From contig JABFGJ010000007.1 of the NCBI GenBank assembly GCA_013112545.1, forward strand, positions 124,001-188,000: 64,000 nucleotides of DNA, written 5' to 3'. This document shows, piece after piece, positions 18,622-27,869 of the stretch. This DNA comes from Bacteroidota bacterium (GTDB lineage: Bacteria > Bacteroidota > Bacteroidia > Flavobacteriales_E > Vicingaceae). The position numbers and the translations under genes were made by a program. A model generated the notes under the pieces. It saw nothing but the letters and a program-made list of their open reading frames with translations. It ran no database searches and had not been told where the DNA came from. Every line of letters begins with the position of its first letter. The stretch's first letter is position 1.

Positions 18622-19041
18622 ATGATTATTAAAAAGAATATTATATTGGTAATGGCTCTATTTGGAGCCATAGAAATTTATTCTCAACAATTCACTTATA
18701 CATACGATGCCTCTGGAAATAGAATAAAGAGAGAGTATTCGTTAATCCAAAATCCTGGTGGAATTGAAGAAAATGAGGAATCAAATTTTAATTCATCGAT
18801 TTCCTTAAATGCATATCCAAATCCCATTCAAGATAAATTAACCATAGAGCTTATTAGCAGCGAACCTTTAGATGAATCCTATAGAGTATTATTATATACA
18901 GAAACAGGACAATTTTTAAAAGAATTTCAATTGACGCAGCATAAGAAAACAATAAATACCAACCATTTAAAGCCTGGCAAATACTTAATTCGGTTATTTA
19001 AACAGGAAGAAACCATTAATTATATTTTAATCAAAAACTAA
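18622..19041 (+). CDS. Small exported YD-repeat remnant with T9SS type A sorting domain
   Basis: The 139-residue precursor has a signal peptide ending near IYSQQ, then one YD-repeat-like motif FTYTYDASGNRIKRE, an acidic linker and a complete type A sorting domain (AYPNPIQDKL to the C-terminal NYILIKN). So it combines an RHS-like element with the export/anchor tail that the RHS gene itself lacks. It could be a displaced C-terminus of an ancestral RHS protein or a small surface partner. It follows the candidate immunity gene by 23 bp and precedes the tail-fibre-like gene by 4 bp, so all are probably co-transcribed. Confidence 0.75.
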   Translation: MIIKKNIILVMALFGAIEIYSQQFTYTYDASGNRIKREYSLIQNPGGIEENEESNFNSSISLNAYPNPIQDKLTIELISSEPLDESYRVLLYTETGQFLKEFQLTQHKKTINTNHLKPGKYLIRLFKQEETINYILIKN

Positions 19042-19045
19042 CCCC

Positions 19046-19840
19046 ATGAATAAAATACACATAATAACTGCACTAACAATTTTAGTATTTGTTAACAACG
19101 AAGTAGCTGCGCAAGCTATGGATGTAAACACCTTTCCTTATCCTAAGTTTAACAATTTAGGAGTAGGAACCACAAACACAATGGATCGGAACGACTTTAT
19201 AAATTACAAACTAACAACTGCTAGTAAATTGGTTCATCACACATTTATAGACCCCGAAACAAATGAGGAAACATATTTCAATGGCACAATTCCGTTTAGG
19301 ATTTTAGCAGAAGACTGGGAACCTGGTGAGCCTTCTGTTGGTAATACGGATTTTTTATCAGAAGCAAGAATCTATTCTTATCAGGAATCTTGGAGAGATA
19401 ACAGAAGAGTATATAGCCTGAAAAAGGATGGTTCTTTGTTATTAGGAGAAAATTCCAATTCTCAAGCTTTTGAATTCAAATACAGCTTAATAAGTGATGA
19501 GGCCATTTATAGTCAAAAAAATATATATGTTGGGGGTCTGCTTGGCATTGGTACAATTGATCCTCAGTCAAGTATAGATTTAAGAGTAGGACACTTAACT
19601 TTAAATGATAATGAAATTCGTTTACGAGATGCGAGCGATGCAAACCATGTTTTAAAGTATTCGAGTAATTTTGATGGTTTTAATCCCGCAGGTCCAATAC
19701 TTACAGGGTATAGCGGGGGAATTTTAGGTACAATGGAAAATGGGGAGAATGGAGTTGTTTATTGGAATAGTGACAATAAAGTTGGAATAAATCAACCAGC
19801 TCCAGTAAAACATTTGATATTAATGGAACAACTTTTTTGA
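19046..19840 (+). CDS. Tail-fibre-like surface protein, N-terminal fragment (frameshifted)
   Basis: The 264-residue fragment has a signal peptide ending near EVAAQ and beta-strand repeats of the kind found in Bacteroidota tail-fibre-like adhesins (LGVGTT, LGIGTIDPQSSIDL, KVGINQPAPVKH). The frame breaks at about 19811-19816, where a run has three T. Adding one T would read His-Phe-Asp-Ile-Asn-Gly-Thr and join it to the following frame. The fragment then ends LILMEQLF, which does not fit the repeat pattern. It is therefore best read as the first half of a single ~510-residue gene carrying a 1-base deletion or a sequencing error. Confidence 0.65.
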   Translation: MNKIHIITALTILVFVNNEVAAQAMDVNTFPYPKFNNLGVGTTNTMDRNDFINYKLTTASKLVHHTFIDPETNEETYFNGTIPFRILAEDWEPGEPSVGNTDFLSEARIYSYQESWRDNRRVYSLKKDGSLLLGENSNSQAFEFKYSLISDEAIYSQKNIYVGGLLGIGTIDPQSSIDLRVGHLTLNDNEIRLRDASDANHVLKYSSNFDGFNPAGPILTGYSGGILGTMENGENGVVYWNSDNKVGINQPAPVKHLILMEQLF

Positions 19841-20577
19841 GGAATGAATCAACAGAGGCTTCTAGAAGCTTAACAAATTTTAATTATACTCCTTCGTTGG
19901 CTTCAGGAACTTTACTTGAATTAGCAAATGGGGATTTTGTTATTGGAGGTGGACCAAGCAATAATAAATTTATTTTTCACATGCAATATTGGGATAATTC
20001 TGCTGATGGTTTAATCCTTGCTCCCATTCTAAATGGTTCGTATGAATGGGATAGAAGTATGCGGCTATATAATGATGGCAGACTAAGAAATAGCGTTGAA
20101 TTAGGCTCTGATATTGTTTTTGAATCATATAGTAGCGAAAGTGGTAATCAAGGCGAATTTTTTAAAGTATTTGGTAATGGGAACTTAGAGTCAACAAGTT
20201 TAAAATCTAACTCCCTACCTGGAAATGATGCTATCGTCGTAGAGAATGCTTCTTCAAATTTAATTGATTTCAAAGTGAAAGGAAATGGGTACGTATATGC
20301 TAGAGAAATAGAAGTAACATTAGGCAGTTTCCCAGATTATGTTTTCGATGATAATTATAATTTAATGGATTTAAGTGAGCTTAGAAAATATATTGACAAA
20401 GAGAAGCACTTACCTGGTGTTAAGTCAGCAGTTGAAGTAAGCGAAGAAGGTATTGGGTTAGGAGAGTTGTCAAAACTTCAGATGGTGAAAATAGAGGAGT
20501 TGATACTCTACATACTCCAACAACAAGATATGATAAAACAATTAGAAAGTAGAATTGACAAATTAGAAGTGAATTAA
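19837..20577 (+). CDS. Tail-fibre-like surface protein, C-terminal fragment (frameshifted)
   Basis: This second half begins without an ATG (TTG in the frame) and continues the beta-repeat protein. Its C-terminus has the conserved Bacteroidota tail-fibre pattern: PDYVFDDNYNLMDLSELR, then KHLPGVKSAVEV, LGELSKLQ and a terminal coiled coil (KIEELILYILQQQDMIKQLE). This region probably trimerises the fibre. The partner fragment upstream supplies the signal peptide. It overlaps the convergent next gene by 4 bp. No T9SS tail is present, so the route to the cell surface is unclear. Confidence 0.65.
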   Translation: MRNESTEASRSLTNFNYTPSLASGTLLELANGDFVIGGGPSNNKFIFHMQYWDNSADGLILAPILNGSYEWDRSMRLYNDGRLRNSVELGSDIVFESYSSESGNQGEFFKVFGNGNLESTSLKSNSLPGNDAIVVENASSNLIDFKVKGNGYVYAREIEVTLGSFPDYVFDDNYNLMDLSELRKYIDKEKHLPGVKSAVEVSEEGIGLGELSKLQMVKIEELILYILQQQDMIKQLESRIDKLEVN

Positions 20578-21839
20578 GTTTTTTGCTTTTTCTTTTTAGC
20601 TGCTGGAAACAATACATTATTTAGAATCAGTCGATAACCTGGGCTGTTAGGATGTAGGTTTAAATCCGTTGGTGGGTCTCCAACATAATGCTGATAATCT
20701 TCTGGGTCGTGCCCCCCATAAAAGGTCCAAGTTCCATTTCCAAATTTCCCATGTATGTAACGAGCAGAATTTAAGGCTTTGTTTTCGCCCATAATTAACA
20801 CATCAGATTTTATAAAGCGCTTATCATAGGCAGTTGTTTGCCCCATAAATCCCTTTACAATTTGAGAGTGGTTTTGGCAAAGCATAGTTGGAACAGGATC
20901 CCACTTAGCAGAAAATTCAAACAAGGTAAATAAATCTCTTTCTTGAGGAGTTTTGTTGTGTATAGGAGTTGCGTCTATGTTCGAAAATTCATATTCCATG
21001 GGATTTGTTTTAAGGGTAAAATCCTTAAAAGCAAATGTGTTATCAAAATTCAATTTTGAATTATAATTACTTGTTGTTCCGTCTCCGTCAAACATCGATT
21101 CGCAAATGTCGATTTCACTAGCAGCTAGTGCTATATCATAAGAATCGGTGCCCGAGCACATGGAAAATAAAAAACCACCACCTGCGGTAAATTTTTTAAT
21201 TTCTTCGGCAACCCCTAATTTTAATTGAGATACTTTTTTAAATCCCAATTCAGCTGCCATGGCCTCACTTCTGCTAACCTGATCTTGATACCAAGCATGG
21301 TTTCTATAATTGCCATAAAAGCGACCGTATTGTCCAGTAAAATCCTCATGATGTAAATGCAGCCAGTCGTATAAGGGCAATTCACCTTGAATTACTTCAC
21401 GGTCGTAAATCACTTCATATGGTATTTCAGCATAAGTTAAAACGAGTGTTACCGCATCGTCCCATGGTTGCTTGCCATCTGGTGAATAAACAGCTATTTT
21501 AGGTGCCTTCAAGAGTTTAACAACATCCATATTCCTTTCAGGATTAGAAATCTCCGAAAGGATTGCAACAGATTTAGCATCAGGGATTATTTCGTATGAA
21601 ATACCCCTAATTTGCAATTCATCTTCCAGTTGCTTGATGTATTTTATCATAAAACTGCCGCCTCTATAATTTAAAAGCCAGTTCACTTCTACATCTTGTT
21701 GTAATGAATAAAATGCTAATCCATAAGCTTTTAAATGATTCTTTTGAGCATCATCCATCGGGATTAATAGGTAAGATGCTTGAAGATAAAAGCTGAATAA
21801 AAAAAGAAAAATTAGACTAATAAAGAATTTAGGGCGCAT
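20574..21839 (-). CDS. Exported protein of the family usually annotated asparagine synthetase B
   Basis: The 421-residue protein has a signal peptide (to about YLQAS) and the conserved Bacteroidota signatures LLIPMDDAQKNHLKAYG, NWLLNYRGGSFM, LHHEDFTGQYGRFYG and GGGFLFSMCSGTDSYDIALA. Databases tend to label this family asparagine synthetase B, but I see no AsnB N-terminal Cys nucleophile or PP-loop motif, and it is exported. The Cys in FSMCSGTD sits in a position resembling a class I glutamine-amidotransferase-like nucleophile elbow, which is only a suggestion. It lies directly after dnaB on the same strand. Confidence 0.65.
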   Translation of the reverse strand: MRPKFFISLIFLFLFSFYLQASYLLIPMDDAQKNHLKAYGLAFYSLQQDVEVNWLLNYRGGSFMIKYIKQLEDELQIRGISYEIIPDAKSVAILSEISNPERNMDVVKLLKAPKIAVYSPDGKQPWDDAVTLVLTYAEIPYEVIYDREVIQGELPLYDWLHLHHEDFTGQYGRFYGNYRNHAWYQDQVSRSEAMAAELGFKKVSQLKLGVAEEIKKFTAGGGFLFSMCSGTDSYDIALAASEIDICESMFDGDGTTSNYNSKLNFDNTFAFKDFTLKTNPMEYEFSNIDATPIHNKTPQERDLFTLFEFSAKWDPVPTMLCQNHSQIVKGFMGQTTAYDKRFIKSDVLIMGENKALNSARYIHGKFGNGTWTFYGGHDPEDYQHYVGDPPTDLNLHPNSPGYRLILNNVLFPAAKKKKQKT

Positions 21840-21864
21840 TGTTTAATTTTAACAACGAAGTTAA

Positions 21865-23412
21865 TCAAAAAGGCGCATCATCTGAGAAACTTTCATCATC
21901 CATTCTCGAAGTACGTGTGATGGTGTTTCCAGTATCGAATTCATCAGATATAGGTAAATTGCCAAAACTATTGTCGTCGCCATCAAAGCTGTATTCTTCC
22001 AAATCACTAAACTTGGCCAATTCTTTTGTGAATTTCAAGTGAACGTCGCCAACAGCACCATTTCTATGCTTCGCGATAATAATTTTTGCCAAGCCTAAAG
22101 TTGATTTTCCTTCTTCATCTTCAGTTAAGCCATAATACTCTGGTCTGTTTATAAACATAACCATATCAGCATCTTGCTCTATAGAACCTGACTCTCTTAA
22201 ATCACTCAATTGTGGCCTTCTATCTCCACCTCTAGATTCTACGTTTCTGCTTAATTGAGAAAGCGCAATAACAGGAACACTTAATTCTTTTGCTATGCTT
22301 TTTAATGATCTAGAAATGGTAGAGATTTCTTGTTCTCTGTTTCCACCTTTGCTGCCATCATTGTTTGCTGCGGTCATCAACTGTAAATAATCCACTACAA
22401 TTAATTGTATGTTATGTTGGGATTTTAATCGCCTTGCTTTTGCTCTTAATTCAAACACTGAAATTCCGGGTGTATCATCGATAAAGATTGGAGCTTCTGC
22501 CAATCCACCAATTTTTGCGTGGATTTGTTCAATTTCGTCGTTTCTTAAATTTCCACTTCTCAGTTTTCCAGAAGACAATTCTGATTCAGCAGAAATTAAA
22601 CGTGTAACCAATTGAAGCGAAGACATTTCAAGTGAGAAAACAGCTACTGGCTTTTGAAAATCTATAGCAGCATTTCTAGCAAGAGTCAATGCAAAAGCTG
22701 TTTTACCCATGGCAGGTCTTGCAGCTAATATAATTAAGTCAGAAGGTTGCCAGCCGCTTGTCATGCGATCTAAATCGCTAAATCCCGAAGGTATTCCAAT
22801 CACGTTTCCGTCTTGCCCTTTCGCCGATTCTATTTGTTTTATTGCCGACCTAATCAGGGTTGACATGGAATCGTAATTTTTACGAATATTTCCTTCTGTA
22901 ACTCCAAACAAACCACTTTCAGCTTTATCTAGCAAAGAGAACACGTCTGTGGTTTCGTCATAAGCATCAGTTATAATTTCTGTTGATATCCTTATTAACT
23001 CACGTTGTATGTACTTTTGAGCAATAATTCTAGCGTGAAACTCAACGTTTGCTGCTGACGCTACTCGGTTGGTTAGTTGTGTAATGTAATAAGGACCGCC
23101 AACAATTTCTAATTCGCCTTTTTGCTTTAGGGCATTGGTAATTGTCAGTAAATCTATAGGTTCTGATTTTTGAAATAATTCTTGAATTACTTCAAATATT
23201 TTTTGATGCGAATCCTTATAAAAACTTTTAGGTTGTAAGATATCAATTGCTGTGTTAACTGCTTCTTTTTCAAGCATCATAGCGCCCAATACGGCTTCTT
23301 CTAAATCAGTAGCTTGAGGTTGCAATCTGCCGTGCTCTAGGCTGGCTATTTGTATTGCATTTGATGTATTTCTAGTTCGAGTCCTATCAGTTTTTTTCGG
23401 AGGAATATTCAT
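21865..23412 (-). CDS. dnaB: Replicative DNA helicase DnaB
   Basis: DnaB is the hexameric 5'-3' helicase of the replication fork. The 515-residue protein has the N-terminal helical domain (DLEEAVLGAMMLEKEAV), a linker helix, and the RecA-like motor with Walker A ARPAMGKTAFAL, VFSLEMSS, Walker B VVDYLQLM and the late LSDLRESGSIEQDADMV. The acidic tail is normal. No intein is present. The TACATTTG promoter element ends 4 nt before the ATG. Confidence 0.97.
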   Translation of the reverse strand: MNIPPKKTDRTRTRNTSNAIQIASLEHGRLQPQATDLEEAVLGAMMLEKEAVNTAIDILQPKSFYKDSHQKIFEVIQELFQKSEPIDLLTITNALKQKGELEIVGGPYYITQLTNRVASAANVEFHARIIAQKYIQRELIRISTEIITDAYDETTDVFSLLDKAESGLFGVTEGNIRKNYDSMSTLIRSAIKQIESAKGQDGNVIGIPSGFSDLDRMTSGWQPSDLIILAARPAMGKTAFALTLARNAAIDFQKPVAVFSLEMSSLQLVTRLISAESELSSGKLRSGNLRNDEIEQIHAKIGGLAEAPIFIDDTPGISVFELRAKARRLKSQHNIQLIVVDYLQLMTAANNDGSKGGNREQEISTISRSLKSIAKELSVPVIALSQLSRNVESRGGDRRPQLSDLRESGSIEQDADMVMFINRPEYYGLTEDEEGKSTLGLAKIIIAKHRNGAVGDVHLKFTKELAKFSDLEEYSFDGDDNSFGNLPISDEFDTGNTITRTSRMDDESFSDDAPF

Positions 23413-23416
23413 CCTT

Positions 23417-23424
23417 CAAATGTA
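23417..23424 (-). promoter_or_regulatory. Promoter -7 element of dnaB
   Basis: TACATTTG on the minus strand matches TAnnTTTG and ends 4 nt before the dnaB ATG (spacer AAGG), which predicts a leaderless or nearly leaderless mRNA. Confidence 0.6.
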
Positions 23425-23624
23425 GTGAATTAGCTAGTTTTTATATGTGCATAAGTGAGAAGTAAAAAGAATTTTTTTATATTTTTTTTAGTCTTTACTA
23501 ACCAATCCATTGAAAATAATTTCTTTGTTTTTAAACAGCAAAGTTTTTTTGCGCTAACAGCTTTTCAATAGCTTATTAACAGTTTATAAACAAATTTGAG
23601 GAATTTAAAAATTAATTTTATCGC

Positions 23625-24908
23625 ATGACATATCGATTTTTATTTATCATACTACTAACTTTTGTTGCTTGTAAAAAAGAATCGGATAATCAAAAACCGA
23701 TTATAGAAATTATAAGCCCAAACGAAAATTCAGTTTATTCAGTTTTAGGTAAAATTGAAGTCAGTGCGTCCATTCAAGATGATGGAATTATTCAATCGGT
23801 AAGTGTTTCAGTTTATGATTTTAATGCTAAAAGGAATGTACTAAAACCAAAGTACTTTTATCCTAATTCGAATACCTTTCAGCTAAATGATAATTATATT
23901 ATTTCAGATAGTCTTATTTATAGTGGAGATTATTATTTGACAATCACAGCTAATGATGATGAAAACCAAACAACAGCATATCGCTTAATTAAAATTCAAG
24001 GGATTGACAAGAAGAAAATAAGCGCATTAATTGCATGTACAAGAGTAACAAGCACTGACATTCATGAGGTTAAAACAGGCAATTCTCCTCAGTTGATTGC
24101 TTCTTTTGATAAAGTGTGTCAGAAATTAACCATTAATAATTACCATCAAACCATGTGGTTTTTACCTGGAGCTGGAAATAAATTAATAGGGTATGACTTA
24201 TTAGATCAGCGCATTGATTTTGAGTATAATCATTTAACAGCAAGCAATTCAACTATTTTTACTGACATGAGTTTAAACGATGAAAAGCTATATGTTGCTG
24301 CAAAATCGGGGCATGTTAAAGGGTTTAACCCTAACTTCGGAGAAGGTTTTATTTATCAATCTCCAGGTAGTTCTTTTGTTAAAAGAATCTTTGAAAGCCA
24401 AGATTTATTAATTGTCAGCGAATCTAATTTAACGAATCAGAATGAGACCGTTGCTACGATATACAAAGTGTCGGGAAGCCCAAAATCAAGTCTGGTTTAC
24501 AATAAGGAATTAATCGGATTTCATGAAGTAAGACCAAAAGTTGCTTATCTCATTTTTGCAAAAGATTCTACTTTCTATTTTTATGAATACGATTTAGACT
24601 TAGGATTTAGTAGCCAACTTTATAGTTTTCAGGGCGGTTCATTTAATGAAGTAATTCCTATAAATCATCAAGAATTTATTTTAATAGGCAATAAAAAAGT
24701 TGTTCGATTTAATCTAGCAACTAAATATATATTGGATTTGAAGGCGAACTTAGTTAACGCAAAAGCGGCTTACGATGATGTCAATCAACAAGTATATATA
24801 GCCAGCGGAAATGAACTAACAATAGTAGATGTGCAAAGTGGGGCAACAGTAAATACGATGCTTTTTCAAGAAGAAATTACCGCCATTGCAATCCGTTATA
24901 ATCGATAA
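23625..24908 (+). CDS. Lipoprotein with Ig-like and beta-propeller-like regions
   Basis: The 427-residue precursor has a very short leader and lipobox (TFVACKK, Cys at about residue 16). It has an N-terminal Ig-like region (PIIEIISPNENSVYS, as in surface adhesion modules) and about 300 residues of repeating beta-strands that look like a beta-propeller. No catalytic motif is visible. A function in surface binding is possible but not supported by context: neighbours are dnaB (divergent) and accA (convergent, 2 bp away). Confidence 0.6.
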   Translation: MTYRFLFIILLTFVACKKESDNQKPIIEIISPNENSVYSVLGKIEVSASIQDDGIIQSVSVSVYDFNAKRNVLKPKYFYPNSNTFQLNDNYIISDSLIYSGDYYLTITANDDENQTTAYRLIKIQGIDKKKISALIACTRVTSTDIHEVKTGNSPQLIASFDKVCQKLTINNYHQTMWFLPGAGNKLIGYDLLDQRIDFEYNHLTASNSTIFTDMSLNDEKLYVAAKSGHVKGFNPNFGEGFIYQSPGSSFVKRIFESQDLLIVSESNLTNQNETVATIYKVSGSPKSSLVYNKELIGFHEVRPKVAYLIFAKDSTFYFYEYDLDLGFSSQLYSFQGGSFNEVIPINHQEFILIGNKKVVRFNLATKYILDLKANLVNAKAAYDDVNQQVYIASGNELTIVDVQSGATVNTMLFQEEITAIAIRYNR

Positions 24909-24910
24909 GT

Positions 24911-25876
24911 TTAGCTTTTACCTTCTTTTACAACTCCCATATTTGAGAATTTTTTAATTCTGCTAGCAATTCTTTTTTCAGGCTCTATTTCTTTTAGTTT
25001 GGCTAAGCTTTTTAAAATTTCTTTTTTAACAAGCTCAGCTGCTTTAGCATGATTATAATGCGCTCCACCAGTTGGTTCTTTAATAATACCATCAATCAAT
25101 TTGTTCTCAAGCATTTCAGGAGCTGTTAATTTCAATGCTTCTGCAGCCTGTTCTTTAAAGTCCCATGTTCTCCATAAAATAGTAGAGCAGTTTTCAGGAG
25201 AAATAACAGAATACCACGAGTTTTCCAACATGAACACTTTGTCGCCTATGCCAATTCCCAAGGCTCCACCCGAAGCTCCTTCGCCAATTACTACACAAAT
25301 CACTGGTACTTTCAGTGTGAACATTTCTAAGAGATTTTTGGCAATGGCTTCTCCTTGTCCACGTTCTTCAGCTTCTAAACCAGGAAATGCTCCAGGAGTA
25401 TCAATCAAAGTAACTATAGGAATATTAAATTTCTCGGCAAGTTTCATTAATCTTAAAGCTTTACGATAACCTTCGGGATTTGCCATACCAAAGTTTCTAT
25501 ATTGCCTCATCTTAGTATTTATTCCTTTTTGTTGGCCAATAAACATAACCGATTGTCCATCAATAGTGCCTAATCCTCCAACCATAGCTTTGTCATCTTT
25601 TACATTACGATCTCCATGCAATTCAATAAAATCGCCATCTGACATAGCTTTAATATAACCTAGAGAATAAGGACGATCTGGGTGACGACTAACTTGAACT
25701 CTTTGCCAAGCAGTTAAGTTTCCATATATCTTTTTTTGGACTTCTTTTAATTTTTTTTCTAAAGCATGTGTTGTTTTCGAAACATCAACTTGACTTTTTT
25801 CTTCTAATGCCTTTGCTTCTTCAATTTGATCTATTATTTCTTTGATGGGTTCTTCAAAATCTAAATAATTTGCCAT
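24911..25876 (-). CDS. accA: Acetyl-CoA carboxylase carboxyltransferase subunit alpha
   Basis: The 321-residue protein matches AccA throughout: N-terminal helix ([10 protein letters not shown]), [24 protein letters not shown], the carboxybiotin/CoA-site region [14 protein letters not shown] ([12 protein letters not shown]), DTPGAFPG and [15 protein letters not shown]. It transfers the carboxyl group from biotin to acetyl-CoA, the first step of fatty acid synthesis. Length is typical. accD is not in the window. A promoter TACTTTTG lies 21 nt upstream of the start. Confidence 0.97.
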   Translation of the reverse strand: MANYLDFEEPIKEIIDQIEEAKALEEKSQVDVSKTTHALEKKLKEVQKKIYGNLTAWQRVQVSRHPDRPYSLGYIKAMSDGDFIELHGDRNVKDDKAMVGGLGTIDGQSVMFIGQQKGINTKMRQYRNFGMANPEGYRKALRLMKLAEKFNIPIVTLIDTPGAFPGLEAEERGQGEAIAKNLLEMFTLKVPVICVVIGEGASGGALGIGIGDKVFMLENSWYSVISPENCSTILWRTWDFKEQAAEALKLTAPEMLENKLIDGIIKEPTGGAHYNHAKAAELVKKEILKSLAKLKEIEPEKRIASRIKKFSNMGVVKEGKS

Positions 25877-25897
25877 AGTATTAAATTAAATGAGGGT

Positions 25898-25905
25898 CAA
25901 AAGTA
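25898..25905 (-). promoter_or_regulatory. Promoter -7 element of accA
   Basis: TACTTTTG on the minus strand, an exact TAnnTTTG match, lies 21 nt before the accA ATG. No clear -33 element. Confidence 0.5.
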
Positions 25906-25953
25906 CAAATTTCACAGCTAGATTAAGTCCAATTTTTTACGAAAGAAATCGGA

Positions 25954-25961
25954 TATATTTG
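25954..25961 (+). promoter_or_regulatory. Promoter -7 element of ispE
   Basis: TATATTTG ends 4 nt before the ispE ATG (spacer TCAG), so transcription should start at or within a base of the start codon. Confidence 0.6.
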
Positions 25962-25965
25962 TCAG

Positions 25966-26778
25966 ATGAAAATTCTTTCGAATGCAAAAATAAATTTAGG
26001 ATTAAATATTATCTCCAAAAGATTAGATGGATTCCATGAAATAGAAAGCGTTTTTATTCCAATTGATTTTTCGGATGTATTATTTATTGAAAAATCAAAA
26101 GAATTTAGTTTTAAATCAAAAGGAATTCAGATTCAAGGTGATATTAAGTCAAATTTATGTGTTAGGGCATATCAGCTACTAGCTGCAGATTTTGATATTG
26201 AACCTGTTACTATTTTATTGGATAAAAAAATACCCATAGGTGCAGGTTTAGGCGGTGGATCTTCTAATGCGGCATTTGTTCTAAAAGCCATTAATTCGCT
26301 TTTTCATTTAAATTTAGATACGGAAACTTTAAGAAACTACGCTAGCAAATTAGGAAGTGATTGCGCTTTTTTTATTGAAAATAAACCTGCATTGGCAAGT
26401 GGGAGAGGAGAGATTTTAAAACCTATAATGTTTAAATTAAATTGTTGGTGCTTGCTTGTTTATCCCAATATACATGTTAGCACTCAAGTAGCATACAGTA
26501 AAGTAAAGCCTAAACAGCCCGAAATTAACCTAGAGCAATTAATACAAAATTCTAAAGAGGGTTGGCAATCAACAATTAAAAATGATTTTGAGCCTTCTGT
26601 CTTTGCTAATTATCCCTTGATAAATGAATTAAAGCAAAGCATTATTGAAATGGGGGCTTTTTATTCTGCCATGAGTGGTAGTGGCTCAAGTGTTTTTGGA
26701 TTTTTTAATGAAAAAGTCGATGCTTCTATATTAGGCGACAAATATATTGTTGAGCAGTTTCCTATCAATATTTATTAG
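25966..26778 (+). CDS. ispE: 4-diphosphocytidyl-2-C-methyl-D-erythritol kinase
   Basis: IspE phosphorylates the CDP-ME intermediate of the MEP isoprenoid pathway. The 270-residue protein is a GHMP kinase: AKINLGLNI at the N-terminus, the ATP loop PIGAGLGGGSSNAA (about residues 85-98), DCAFF, and a C-terminal MSGSGSSVFG motif. Its 3' end overlaps the convergent hydrolase gene by 14 bp. No in-frame alternative start is needed, because the promoter element abuts the ATG. Confidence 0.95.
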   Translation: MKILSNAKINLGLNIISKRLDGFHEIESVFIPIDFSDVLFIEKSKEFSFKSKGIQIQGDIKSNLCVRAYQLLAADFDIEPVTILLDKKIPIGAGLGGGSSNAAFVLKAINSLFHLNLDTETLRNYASKLGSDCAFFIENKPALASGRGEILKPIMFKLNCWCLLVYPNIHVSTQVAYSKVKPKQPEINLEQLIQNSKEGWQSTIKNDFEPSVFANYPLINELKQSIIEMGAFYSAMSGSGSSVFGFFNEKVDASILGDKYIVEQFPINIY

Positions 26779-27868
26779 CCAATGACTTGAATACAGAAAC
26801 CCAAGGAGCTTTACCATGGTTTTTCCCAAGTCTAACCATAATGATGTTTTTATCAGGATTTATATAGATGTATTGTCCTAATATTCCTTGTGCATAATAA
26901 TCACTTTTACTATCACTTAGCCACCACTGATATTGATAATAAGCTACACTTCCTTTTGTTGTGTCGATTTGGGTAGAATTATTTATCCACGCTTCATTTA
27001 GCAATTGTTGGCCATTCCACTTTCCTTTATCTAAATAAAATTTTCCAAGCTTGGCAAAATCGATAGCTCTTGCATTTACACAACAAAAGGTCTTTTCTAA
27101 ACCATCTTTCTTTTTATCAATGCTCCAACTTGCAGGAAATTCCATTTGCAAAGGAGTCCATATTTTCTCTTGAAGATAATCTGTTACCGTTTTGTTGCTC
27201 GGTTTTAAGGCTCTATCTAAAAGCAAACCCAATAATTGTGTACTACCACTTTGATAATTAAAACTTTGCCCTGGTGTATTTTCTAGTTTTAACTTTAAGC
27301 ATGCTTTTTCTAAATTACGTCCATAATAAAATACCGCTGCATGCCCAAATGGGTTCACATAACTTTCATTAAACTTCATTCCTGAAGTCATTTGCAGTAA
27401 ATGTTCTATAGTCACTTCATCAAAGCCTTCATTTGCTAATTCGGGAATATACTTGGTGATTTTTTCATCTACAGATTGAATTAGTTGATCTTGAATGGCA
27501 AAACCTACTAGCATAGAAGTGATTGATTTGGCCATGGAAAATGAAGTGGTTATGGATTCTCGCTCATACTTATTATTGTAATTCTCATACAAGATTGTAT
27601 CATTTCGAATGATTATAAAAGCAACAGTATTTGATTTTTCTAAAAACTGATTAAATGAAATGCTTTTACCTTTTTCAATACTAATTGTTTTGGGACCTAA
27701 CTCCTTAGAAGCAACTTCAAACATGAAAGGATTTTGCGAAGCAACAAGTTCTCTTTTAGGAAATTTTTTATAATCCGTAATGTTAGCGAAATTGTAAACA
27801 AAAAAACGTCCTACTGTGCATGAAGCTAATAGAGATAAAGAAAGTACTGCTAATGCTATTTTTCGCAT
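26765..27868 (-). CDS. Serine hydrolase, class C beta-lactamase/DD-peptidase-like lipoprotein
   Basis: The 367-residue precursor has a lipobox (SLLASCTV, Cys at about residue 17). The nucleophile motif is SMAK (S-x-x-K) at about residues 111-114, followed by the YQS motif (the usual Y-x-N position) in FNYQSGSTQ. It is therefore a beta-lactamase-superfamily serine hydrolase acting in the periplasm, possibly an esterase or peptidoglycan-related peptidase. It is the last gene of the tgt-lptF/G-hydrolase operon, starting 2 bp before the permease stop. Confidence 0.85.
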   Translation of the reverse strand: MRKIALAVLSLSLLASCTVGRFFVYNFANITDYKKFPKRELVASQNPFMFEVASKELGPKTISIEKGKSISFNQFLEKSNTVAFIIIRNDTILYENYNNKYERESITTSFSMAKSITSMLVGFAIQDQLIQSVDEKITKYIPELANEGFDEVTIEHLLQMTSGMKFNESYVNPFGHAAVFYYGRNLEKACLKLKLENTPGQSFNYQSGSTQLLGLLLDRALKPSNKTVTDYLQEKIWTPLQMEFPASWSIDKKKDGLEKTFCCVNARAIDFAKLGKFYLDKGKWNGQQLLNEAWINNSTQIDTTKGSVAYYQYQWWLSDSKSDYYAQGILGQYIYINPDKNIIMVRLGKNHGKAPWVSVFKSLANKY

Positions 27869-27869
27869 G

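Noticed and set aside
20574..21839. Taking the protein as a true asparagine synthetase B
   Set aside because: It has a signal peptide and no visible AsnB glutaminase Cys or PP-loop, so the customary database label is not supported as a function.
25101..25469. A 122-codon plus-strand frame opposite accA
   Set aside because: It is fully antisense to conserved AccA motifs, has no promoter and no recognisable domain.
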